Of a DNA stretch of 64,000 nt, positions 24,756 to 31,932 are shown one piece after another (positions within the stretch are counted from its first letter, which is position 1; every line of letters starts with the position of its first letter). Made by a program: the position numbers and the translations under genes. The notes beneath the pieces are model-generated. The model saw only the letters and a list, made by a program, of their open reading frames with translations. It did not search any database and had not been told where the DNA came from. The DNA lies in contig OZ253476.1 of assembly GCA_965261795.1 (NCBI GenBank), positions 4,216,001 through 4,280,000 of the forward strand. The letters run 5' to 3'. This DNA is from CBDCFV01 sp965261795 (GTDB lineage Bacteria; Chloroflexota; Dehalococcoidia; Lucifugimonadales; UBA3495).

Positions 24756-26108
24756 ATGGATAGAAGCAACCCACCGTCGGGCGCTTCACGTCCAGCGCCG
24801 TGGCTGGGAAGATTGCTGATTATATCCCTCTTGGTGATGTTGAACCTGCCGGCAGTCTTGACAGGCGCCACTGGAATGGACCAATACGGGTTCTTTACCC
24901 TTGAGCCGGTGGCAGTCCGGCCGTGGCCGCTGGCGCTTTCCATTGCGCTCAGCGCCGCCTCCGCCGGAGCGGGTTATCTGGCCTACCGTCTGTTGCAGAG
25001 GCGGGCTTGGTTCGCTGGCAACCGATACCAGGCTTACCATCGCAATGCAGTAATCTTCGGAACGCCGGTCGCCATTGCTTTCCTCCCAGTGTTCTTTCTT
25101 ACCGGTTATGGCAACAAACCCCTCGTGTTGGGCGTGGCCGGAATTATGGCGACTTCGCTGTGCCTCATTGCTGCCCTCAATGACCACAAAATCCATCTTG
25201 ACGCCGGAATGGCCCGCACCTTGTTCGTTGTCTGCGCCGTCATCATCCTGGTATTGCTGACCCTGTCCGTATCGGGAATGCTGGCGATGTATTTCATCGA
25301 GCACTCGCCTTCCGGCGGCAACTTTTTCTGGGCCTGGGAGTTCGCTTGGAGCGATTTGGGCTATCCGGCGGAAGAGTTTAACCAGCGTCATCGAAACGGG
25401 CTGTTGGCTTTCGGCGTCGCGGGAACCTGCTACATGACCGTCGCCCTCGGCGGCTCCCTGTTGGGAGCAGTCCTGAGATGGGCCGAGCCCGGGCCGGAGA
25501 AGGGCGCCGTTCCCGGAACAGCGGCAGCGGCGCTTCCGGGACAGCCGTGGCCATTCCCGGACTGGCTGGACGCCGTAGAAGCCCAGTCTCAGGGCTCGCC
25601 GACGTTTATGGCGGCGCTGAACAGAAAGGAATTTAACATCAACGGGAGCCAGTACGAAAGCCTGCTCGCCGAAAAAGACCGCCTTCCGCCTGATACCGAG
25701 CTGCTGGTGGACAAAGCGTCGGGAACTGCCTTCGCCAAGACCGGCGGCAAATGGAAAAAGATTCCCTTCCGAGGAAGGCGCAAGGGGCCTTTCCTGTTGC
25801 TGTGCGTCTATGCGCGGTATCCGGGAAGGCGGTTCACTGCGGGAGAGCTGGCGGTCTTGCTAGAAGCCGATATGCCGGACCGGACCGGGTTTAACGTCAG
25901 CGACTTTTTCTCCCAGCTACAAAAGCGCGCGCCTCTGGTTCCCGTACAGCGGGACGCCGAAGGGACTTACATCCCGGAGACGGTCAAAGTCTGCTACCTG
26001 GAACACCACCTGCCCGCCCCTAAAACTACCGACGGAACCGGCCCCTCCCAAGAGGATTTCTCCGGCCCTCCAAACGGGCCGGAAGAGCCTGAACCACCGC
26101 CCCCTTAA
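24756..26108 (+). CDS. integral membrane protein with a soluble C-terminal domain, function unknown
   Basis: About 450 residues. The N-terminal half has roughly six hydrophobic segments: LLIISLLVMLNLPAVL, PLALSIALSAASAGAGYLAY, the VIFGTPVAIAFLPVFFLTG stretch, LVLGVAGIMATSLCLIAAL, TLFVVCAVIILVLLTLSVSG and TCYMTVALGGSLLGAVL. The C-terminal 200 residues are soluble, with a charged middle and a helix-turn-helix-like segment (RFTAGELAVLLEADMPD), and end in a Pro/Glu-rich tail. I recognise no family. An ATG at 24756 preceded by AAAAGGGACAGG is preferred over the earlier TTG at 24738. A short frame (24710-24763) overlaps its start. Confidence 0.7.
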   Translation: MDRSNPPSGASRPAPWLGRLLIISLLVMLNLPAVLTGATGMDQYGFFTLEPVAVRPWPLALSIALSAASAGAGYLAYRLLQRRAWFAGNRYQAYHRNAVIFGTPVAIAFLPVFFLTGYGNKPLVLGVAGIMATSLCLIAALNDHKIHLDAGMARTLFVVCAVIILVLLTLSVSGMLAMYFIEHSPSGGNFFWAWEFAWSDLGYPAEEFNQRHRNGLLAFGVAGTCYMTVALGGSLLGAVLRWAEPGPEKGAVPGTAAAALPGQPWPFPDWLDAVEAQSQGSPTFMAALNRKEFNINGSQYESLLAEKDRLPPDTELLVDKASGTAFAKTGGKWKKIPFRGRRKGPFLLLCVYARYPGRRFTAGELAVLLEADMPDRTGFNVSDFFSQLQKRAPLVPVQRDAEGTYIPETVKVCYLEHHLPAPKTTDGTGPSQEDFSGPPNGPEEPEPPPP

Positions 26109-26427
26109 AGCTGAATCCGCAAATCCTAGTTATATCCTAGCCACATCCTATCTATTTTCCGGTTGTTTTCTCGTGGGAAGACAGGCACATTGATACACTA
26201 GAACCTCTTCGAGAACCGAAGGTTACACACGGGTTAAGCCCTCAACCCAAACTTCAGGCGTCGGAATCCCATTCACATTGTTTCCTTCCGGTTTTCGACC
26301 CGTCATTCCAGCGAAAGCAGGAACCCGGAGCAGTCTATATGGCATGGATTCGCCCATGCCCCCTTGAGACCATGTGGGTTAGGATGACCGGGACGTCTCC
26401 AAATCTTCTATTGCAAGGGAGGTTCAA
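26109..26427. other. 319-bp intergenic region with a degenerate REP-like palindrome
   Basis: The segment near 26299-26330 (CCCGTCATTCCAGCGAAAGC, then AGGAACCC) is a diverged copy of the GTCATTCCCGCGAAAGCGGG repeats found at 52.3, 52.8 and 59.1 kb. Direct TCCTA repeats occur near 26125-26150. No gene is evident. Confidence 0.5.
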
Positions 26428-26736
26428 GTGAATAAGCCGTTAAATATTGTAAGGCGCGCAAGCTTCAAAGGTGGCTGGATAGGCCTGTTACAGGGCAGCA
26501 GTAAACTGCGGACGTTGGACCGGGGAATACAACAGCTAAACTCCGATGGTTACGAAGTAGTGCTTGTGGAGGACGATGATTGGGGCTTCTTGGGCAAGCT
26601 GCTGAGCATCATAATTCTATTCGCAACCCTCGGCTTCTTTACTCTATCAGAGGGGTTCCTTATCATCGGTCAAGCGGCCGTTCCGTCATCACCCAGGGTC
26701 GCTCCGTCATCATCCAGGGTCGAACTGCGCGACTGA
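26428..26736 (+). CDS. small membrane protein, function unknown
   Basis: A 102-residue protein with a GTG start behind AAGGGAGG. The first 50 residues are soluble (SSKLRTLDRGIQQLNSDGYE and VVLVEDDDWG). A single membrane segment follows (FLGKLLSIIILFATLGFFTL). The tail SSPRVAPSSSRV comes from a short tandem DNA duplication. The soluble part resembles small domains that precede a membrane anchor, but no family name can be given. The next gene also encodes a membrane protein and starts 55 bp later. Confidence 0.6.
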   Translation: MNKPLNIVRRASFKGGWIGLLQGSSKLRTLDRGIQQLNSDGYEVVLVEDDDWGFLGKLLSIIILFATLGFFTLSEGFLIIGQAAVPSSPRVAPSSSRVELRD

Positions 26737-26791
26737 CGAAGGGGGTTGCCTATACATTGCAACCCTGCCAAGCCCATAGGAAGAGTGTAAC

Positions 26792-27265
26792 ATGGAGACA
26801 AAAACGGATCCGGTATTGATCGGCAGAATTCTGGCCGGGGCTGTAATAGCTGTAGCCTTGTTGTCCGCATTGCTTTGGGCGGTGGCGGGCCGACAGAGTG
26901 GGTTCAGCATGTTCTTGGACAGGCTTGTAATTCCAATGGGAGTGGGTTTCCTGATCTTCGTAGCGACGGAAATCTTGAGGGTGCTGACGAAGGCCCAGGA
27001 AGAGTCTGGAAGTTCGATCAGGGAAGAGCAACCGGAAACAAGGCTTGGGAGGTCCAGCGGCGTACTGCGACAGACGTCGCAACCGATCCCTTCTGCTGTC
27101 CCGGCTAGACTCAGTGGGTTGGAGCAGCAGATTATGGAGCGGGTGGGCCGGGAGGATGGGAGTATATCGGTCCGGTCCCTTGCCGAAGAGCTCGGCGTAT
27201 CCAGGGAGTCTGTCCGGGAAACCATTGAAGACTTGTCCGACCGGGGGGTTATCAGTTTGGACTAG
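26792..27265 (+). CDS. membrane-anchored winged-helix protein
   Basis: A 157-residue protein with two membrane segments (about residues 10-32 and 44-66), a polar linker and a C-terminal winged helix: EQQIMERVGREDGSISVRSL, AEELGVSRESVRETIEDL, SDRGVISLD. The HTH resembles MarR/LexA-like or DeoR-like DNA-binding domains. A DNA-binding domain tied to the membrane suggests a one-component sensor or a chromosome anchor. That role is inferred. The GC-rich hairpin at about 27277-27300, followed by ATTTTAT, may end the transcript. Confidence 0.7.
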   Translation: METKTDPVLIGRILAGAVIAVALLSALLWAVAGRQSGFSMFLDRLVIPMGVGFLIFVATEILRVLTKAQEESGSSIREEQPETRLGRSSGVLRQTSQPIPSAVPARLSGLEQQIMERVGREDGSISVRSLAEELGVSRESVRETIEDLSDRGVISLD

Positions 27266-27429
27266 AGTAACCCGCCGGGGCGTCTTCAGGCGCCCTCGGC
27301 ATTTTATATCCTCCCAAGAGAATAGCGTTGAAGATCATGCTGCGTCCTAGTGCAGCCCCCGCAGGCCCTCGTCACGCCGTACTTTACACTATCCTGCTTC
27401 GATTGAGCATCGTACGTACACCGGAGCGT

Positions 27430-27984
27430 CTACCGCCTCCGCCGGAACAGCCGCCACACCGGAGTGGCGAACCCAGGGAGCAGGTCGCCACCGTCAAGCG
27501 TATCGTCTTCACTGAGAGTTACCGGGTCGGCGCCGCTACGGTATACGGTGACAGTGGTCCGCTCCGGGTCCTCAACCCAGACTTGTTGGGAACCGTAACT
27601 CAACCACATCGCGGCCTTGGACGCCATCTCCGGGTTGGAATTACTAGGCGATTTGACTTCTATGGCCAAGTCGGGGGCAAGTTCCGGGTAGCCTTGAATT
27701 CCTTCCGGCAGACGGCCGGGCGCGAACCAAGCGATGTCGGGGGCACGCACAGTATCGGGGTCGCGCTCCAATCGGTAGCCCGGTTCGCCCGCGTAAGTGG
27801 TGCCGTATTCGTTGGCGTCGGAATATACAGTTAGCAGACTGCCAGTTCTGATGACAGCCTCGCTGTGGGGACGTCCGGTCGGCATCTTGGCAACTAACAC
27901 TCCACGGATAAGTTCGTACCGGTTGCCGTCCCGCGGCATCCGCAGCAGTTCGTCAGCGGTGATGAATTTTGGCTTGGTGGTCAT
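27430..27984 (-). CDS. Uma2 family endonuclease-like protein, copy A
   Basis: A 184-residue Uma2/DUF820 protein of the PD-(D/E)XK fold. Landmarks are TADELLRMPRDGNRYELIRG, the APDIAWF aspartate, and DLAIEVKSPSN with the E-x-K pair. The C-terminus is basic. Uma2 proteins are often multiplied in Chloroflexota and cyanobacteria; their role is unknown, and nuclease activity is presumed from the fold. The ATG at 27984 is preferred because the paralogue aligns from there. A paralogue of nearly equal length lies directly upstream in the same orientation. Confidence 0.85.
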   Translation of the reverse strand: MTTKPKFITADELLRMPRDGNRYELIRGVLVAKMPTGRPHSEAVIRTGSLLTVYSDANEYGTTYAGEPGYRLERDPDTVRAPDIAWFAPGRLPEGIQGYPELAPDLAIEVKSPSNSNPEMASKAAMWLSYGSQQVWVEDPERTTVTVYRSGADPVTLSEDDTLDGGDLLPGFATPVWRLFRRRR

Positions 27985-28034
27985 TTGACGTTGCACCAGT
28001 ACTATAGTTATTGACGTTGGTCTGCTCCCGCAGC

Positions 28035-28592
28035 CTACCGCCTCCGCCGGAACAGCCGCCAGATCGGGGTGGTGAACCCGGGGAGCAGGTCGCCGCCGTC
28101 AAGGGTATCGTCTTCGTTGAGGGTTACCGGGTCGGCGCCGCTACGGTATATGGTGACGGTGGTCCGCTCCGGGTCCGCGACCCAGACTTGTTGGGAACTG
28201 TAACTCAACCACATCGCGGCCTTGGACGCCATCTCCGGGTTGGAATTACTAGGCGATTTGACTTCTATGACCAGGTCGGGGGCAAGTTCCGGGTAACCTT
28301 GAATCCCTTCCGGTAGACGCCCCGGTGCGAACCAAGCAATGTCGGGAGTGCGCACCGTATCGGGAACACGTTCCAACCGATAGCCCGGTTCCCCTGAGAG
28401 CATTATGCCATAGTCGTTGGCAGCAACGTAGTTGCCCACGGCTATAGTGGTCAATGTCACAGCCTCGCTGTGCGGTCTGCCAGTAGGCATCTTCGGTACC
28501 AACACTCCACGGATAAGTTCGTAACGGATGCCACCCTCCCGGGGAATCTGCAACAGTTCGTCGGCGGTAATGAATCTTAGCTTGGTGGTCAT
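28035..28592 (-). CDS. Uma2 family endonuclease-like protein, copy B
   Basis: A 185-residue paralogue of copy A. Most of the last 100 residues are identical or nearly so (LPEGIQGYPELAPDL, VIEVKSPSNSNPEMASKAAM, WLSYSSQQVWV). The middle part has diverged more (VTLTTIAVGNYVAANDYGI versus VIRTGSLLTVYSDANEYGT). The E-x-K nuclease motif is intact. The pair probably arose by tandem duplication, with later divergence or partial gene conversion. About 50 bp separate the two. Confidence 0.85.
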   Translation of the reverse strand: MTTKLRFITADELLQIPREGGIRYELIRGVLVPKMPTGRPHSEAVTLTTIAVGNYVAANDYGIMLSGEPGYRLERVPDTVRTPDIAWFAPGRLPEGIQGYPELAPDLVIEVKSPSNSNPEMASKAAMWLSYSSQQVWVADPERTTVTIYRSGADPVTLNEDDTLDGGDLLPGFTTPIWRLFRRRR

Positions 28593-28690
28593 TTGGCTCC
28601 GCACCAGTACGATAGGTTATTAATTAGCGGCGGGGCTACTCTACCACCGCACGCAGTGGTGGTTGTTGCCTAGCCAACATTGCCCTCCGG

Positions 28691-29557
28691 TTAGTCCGCA
28701 GTTGGCAAGGATGCAGGTTCCGTCACCCCGTACTTACGCTCCAGTTCGTATATTTCGTCCAAACCCAACAGTCCGGCCACGTCCCAGCGAGTGCCGTAGC
28801 GACGGGGATCTACCTTGCCTTCGGTCTTCAACTCCTGGAACGCCTCAAGAAGCTGCTGATAGACCAACCAGATGGTGCTGCCGCAAATCATCACCTTGTA
28901 ACCCATGGCGGCTACGTCTTTGGTGTTCATCAGGTCGCCGTTGTACATTCGGGGCACGGCGGCCAAGTCTCTGGCATAAATTTTCAAGTCCTCTTCGCTC
29001 TTGATGCCGTCTACGAACACCATGTCGGCCCCAGCGCCCATATACTCGCGGCAGCGCCGCACCGTATCCTCCCATCCGGTTACGGCATAGGCGTCGCAAC
29101 GGGCGATAATCACGAAGTCGGGGTTGCCGCGGGCGTCCAATGCGGCCCGTATCTTTTGCACATGCTCTTCCATCGGGACGACTTGCTTGCCCTCGAAGAA
29201 CCCGCACTTCTTCGGAAATAGCTGGTCTTCCAAGTGGATGGCGGATACGCCGACGGACTCATATTCCCGGACCGTCCGCTGCACATTGAGGGGATTACCG
29301 TATCCGGTGTCGGCGTCGCAGATGACCGGGATGTCCACCGCGTTGGCGATGTACTTGGCGTTGGCCACCATCTCGGTCATGGTCAAAAGACCCACGTCCG
29401 GGAAGCCTCGCTCCGCGGAAGTGCCCGCGCCGGTCATATACACCGCGTCGAAACCCACCGACTCGGCGATCTTGGCGTGAAGCGCGTTCATAACGAAGGG
29501 GGCTACGACCATCTGGTCGGAAGCCAATAACTGCCTCATTCTTGCGGGGCCGTTCAT
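28691..29557 (-). CDS. isocitrate lyase/PEP mutase superfamily protein (methylisocitrate lyase-like, cysteine present)
   Basis: A 288-residue TIM-barrel protein. VICDADTGYGN has the Mg aspartates D81 and D83, IHLEDQLFPKKCGF has E110, D111 and the K116-K117-C118-G119 loop. Lyases normally have KKCGH or KRCGH; here the last residue is F120. The cysteine is present, so lyase chemistry on a 2-methylisocitrate or dimethylmalate-like acid is plausible. The ATG follows GGGAGAGGAG. It sits between the Uma2 pair and the HigBA module with no metabolic partner nearby. Confidence 0.87.
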   Translation of the reverse strand: MNGPARMRQLLASDQMVVAPFVMNALHAKIAESVGFDAVYMTGAGTSAERGFPDVGLLTMTEMVANAKYIANAVDIPVICDADTGYGNPLNVQRTVREYESVGVSAIHLEDQLFPKKCGFFEGKQVVPMEEHVQKIRAALDARGNPDFVIIARCDAYAVTGWEDTVRRCREYMGAGADMVFVDGIKSEEDLKIYARDLAAVPRMYNGDLMNTKDVAAMGYKVMICGSTIWLVYQQLLEAFQELKTEGKVDPRRYGTRWDVAGLLGLDEIYELERKYGVTEPASLPTAD

Positions 29558-29688
29558 GATGTGTACTCCTCTCCCGTTGGAATGGTTGCCTAGATGATAA
29601 CTCAGCCTTGCCTTGAGCGCTAACTGGTGCGGACTGCGTTTTGTGATGCTTGACGTCCATCGTCAAGAATAACTATACTGCCTCGCTA

Positions 29689-29973
29689 ATGATTCTCGGA
29701 TACGGAGACAGGAGAACCGAACAGTTCGCCGGTGACGTATTCATTTCGGCATTCCAAGGGTTTGAAGAGCAGGCAGCCAAGCGGCTTTCAATCCTGAATG
29801 CAGCACCGTCGCTGGATACTCTGAGAGCCATGCGGGGCAATCGATTGGAAGCCCTCAGGGGAGCAAGGCAGGCGCAGTATTCCATTAGGATTAACCGGCA
29901 ATGGCGTATCTGTTTCATTTGGCCCGACGGGCAAACGGGGCTGTCCGGCGTCGAGATCGTAGACTGTCACTAG
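29689..29973 (+). CDS. higB: HigB-type toxin (RelE superfamily mRNA interferase)
   Basis: A 94-residue protein. Features are the opening MILGYGDRRTEQFAGD, the helix LRAMRGNRLEALRGARQAQY and the C-terminal SIRINRQWRICFIWPDG strands with basic residues expected at the active site of HigB ribosome-dependent RNases. The start at 29689 fits the family length; the frame is open to 29650. HigB cleaves mRNA on the ribosome when its antitoxin is lost. The higA gene follows by 20 bp. The toxin-first order is typical of hig systems. Confidence 0.9.
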   Translation: MILGYGDRRTEQFAGDVFISAFQGFEEQAAKRLSILNAAPSLDTLRAMRGNRLEALRGARQAQYSIRINRQWRICFIWPDGQTGLSGVEIVDCH

Positions 29974-29993
29974 CTGTCAGGAGCACGTAAAGC

Positions 29994-30302
29994 ATGTTTA
30001 AGCGGGCTATTCATCCCGGAGAAATTTTGAAAGACGAACTGGCAGAGTTGGGTATTACGCCGACCGCTTTCGCGCGGGAGATCAACGTGCCTCCCAACCG
30101 CGTCAGCCAGATAATCGCCGGCAAACGTTCCGTGACCGGCGACACTGCCCTGCGGTTTGGACATTGGTTCGGCGTCGATCCCCAATTCTGGCTGAACCTC
30201 CAAACGCAATTCGACTTGGTCGCCGCTGACCGGCAAGTCGGTGAGGCAGTACGCTCTCTGCCAACGGCGACCCAGGGAGATAATGGCTCGGCTGCCGGAT
30301 AG
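29994..30302 (+). CDS. higA: HigA-type antitoxin (XRE family)
   Basis: A 102-residue HTH protein. It starts MFKRAIHPGEILKDELAELG and contains the XRE helix-turn-helix PTAFAREINVPPNRVSQIIAG followed by KRSVTGDTALRFGHWFGVDP, all standard for HigA. It neutralises HigB and represses the operon as a complex. It ends 25 bp before the converging gene at 30327. The C-terminal 20 residues are low-complexity and probably disordered. Confidence 0.92.
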   Translation: MFKRAIHPGEILKDELAELGITPTAFAREINVPPNRVSQIIAGKRSVTGDTALRFGHWFGVDPQFWLNLQTQFDLVAADRQVGEAVRSLPTATQGDNGSAAG

Positions 30303-30326
30303 GGAGAGCAGAACAGTGGGCCAGGT

Positions 30327-30956
30327 TCACAACTCGTGGCTGGAAAGCACTTGCCATGAAAGATCTGAGGCCCAACTGCCGTCACTCCAATCATCGCCAG
30401 CGGCCTGCGACTGGAAGCGTATCAACAGCAGCCGCCAAGCCCGCGCCATTGAAGGCATTTCCGAGCCGCTTACTACCTCTTTAGCAAATTCCACCGCGTC
30501 GGAGAACACGCTTGATGACAGACCGGCGTGTTGCATGAGCGCTATGCGAGGCAAGTACTCCAGGTCGGATGCGTCCCCGTCTAAGACTATGCCGGGAACC
30601 TGTCCAAGCCGGGACTGCAAATTCCGGTACAGAGCGTTTACCGGACCGGACGCCCCGTCGGAGGTAAAGTCCAAGTAAATGTCTCCCTGGCGTTCCGGGA
30701 GAGTTACTACACCAGAGCGCGTCAAAAACAAACCCGACAAGGCTTGGCGTGCCTCGTCGGCGACGTTTGCCAAGGCGGCGTCCACTGCCTCTACGGCATG
30801 GTCAGGGCATTGAAAATAGTCCACCAAGGGAACGTGCAACATGTGCATCTCTGCGGCCCAACAACCATATTGGCCGCAAATCACTTGGCGGGCGCGGTAC
30901 ACCCTGGCGGTGAAAGATGGCTCCAAGACCAGTGAGATTCCGAGCCTTACCGGCAT
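30327..30956 (-). CDS. hypothetical protein
   Basis: About 209 residues, no clear family. The segment RLGISLVLEPSFTARVYRARQVICG, split by AEMHMLHVPLVDYF, has a vague look of a 2H phosphoesterase half (His-x-x-His-like), but the second HxT/S motif is missing, so this is not claimed. The C-terminal half is helical (DAVEFAKEVVSGSEMPSMAR). No signal peptide or membrane segment. The ATG at 30956 has AAGGAG only 3 nt upstream; the TTG at 30968 is an alternative. It converges with higA. Confidence 0.6.
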   Translation of the reverse strand: MPVRLGISLVLEPSFTARVYRARQVICGQYGCWAAEMHMLHVPLVDYFQCPDHAVEAVDAALANVADEARQALSGLFLTRSGVVTLPERQGDIYLDFTSDGASGPVNALYRNLQSRLGQVPGIVLDGDASDLEYLPRIALMQHAGLSSSVFSDAVEFAKEVVSGSEMPSMARAWRLLLIRFQSQAAGDDWSDGSWASDLSWQVLSSHEL

Positions 30957-31016
30957 ACGCTCCTTCAAGGGTACCCCAAACTCCTTTTCCCTTCAGGAGA
31001 AATTAGGGTGAGGGCG

Positions 31017-31871
31017 CTAGATTTGGCTGTAACCCGTGCCCGGCAGCGACCCTTCAACGCCTCTGCCCTTGGCATCAGTGATCCAGCCAAATTCCTTCAG
31101 TATCTGTTGGCTGTAGGTAACCCGGCCAGTTACCCGGTCCAGTGGCTCGGTTGCCAGCAACAGGGCCGCTTTGGCCATCAATTCCGGGCTTTCGCCTCGA
31201 GGATCGTCCATGCCGGTTACCAGGTTGTGGAACACCGTCCCCGGCGTAGCTACGATTTGAGAAGGAGCAAGGGAAGTGACCGACACGCCGAACTGGTAGA
31301 CCTCCTGGGCCAGTCCTTGTGAGAAACGTTCCAAAGCCGCCTTTTCCGCGCCGTAGCAGGTGCCGCCGCTGTTCGGGGGAGCGTCCGGATAGGGGCCGCG
31401 ACCCGGCCCGACGGCAGCGCCGGAGGAGATGTTAACGATGCTGCCGCTTCCCCGTGGGACCATGTCTTCCAAGGCCAGCTTGCTGAGCAGGAATGGGGCG
31501 TGGAAATTGACCGCCCAGGACCGCATCCACCGGTTCAACGGAAAGTCTTTTATCGGAACGTAGTAAGTCAACGCGGCGTTGTTTACCAGCACATCTACCG
31601 GCCCGTAGGTGTCCCGGGTCTCTTGAAGCAGCCGTTCGCAGTCCTCGGGAAGGGAGATATTCACAGCAACCGGCGTAGCATCTCCACCGGCGTCCCGGAT
31701 GTCCCCAATGGTCTTTTCAAGCGAACCTTCCAAAGGGTGGTCGCCCTCTCGCAAAGTACGGGCGGCGCAAATTACCTTTCCGCCTTCGGCGGCAAACAAG
31801 CGCGCTATTTCGCTGCCAATGCCCCGGCTGGCGCCGGTGACTACAGCAACCAAGCCGTCCAACTTACCCAT
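31017..31871 (-). CDS. short-chain dehydrogenase/reductase (SDR family)
   Basis: A 284-residue Rossmann enzyme. The cofactor motif is TGASRGIG (residues 12-19), followed by the NNAA motif in VDVLVNNAALTYY, the catalytic Ser in IVNISSGAAVG and the YxxxK pair in CYGAEKAALERFSQGLA. The insert GPGRGPYPDAPPNSGGT before the Tyr is slightly longer than in classical SDRs. CAARTLRE after beta-2 suggests an NADP preference. Substrate is unknown. GGAGGATAATAC precedes the ATG. Confidence 0.92.
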   Translation of the reverse strand: MGKLDGLVAVVTGASRGIGSEIARLFAAEGGKVICAARTLREGDHPLEGSLEKTIGDIRDAGGDATPVAVNISLPEDCERLLQETRDTYGPVDVLVNNAALTYYVPIKDFPLNRWMRSWAVNFHAPFLLSKLALEDMVPRGSGSIVNISSGAAVGPGRGPYPDAPPNSGGTCYGAEKAALERFSQGLAQEVYQFGVSVTSLAPSQIVATPGTVFHNLVTGMDDPRGESPELMAKAALLLATEPLDRVTGRVTYSQQILKEFGWITDAKGRGVEGSLPGTGYSQI

Positions 31872-31932
31872 GTATTATCCTCCAGAGGCGGCTGTCAGGC
31901 CCTTAAAATAACTTCAGGCCCGTTAACCCGGT

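Noticed and set aside
30327..30956. 2H phosphoesterase assignment
   Set aside because: Only one weak His motif is visible and the second is missing.
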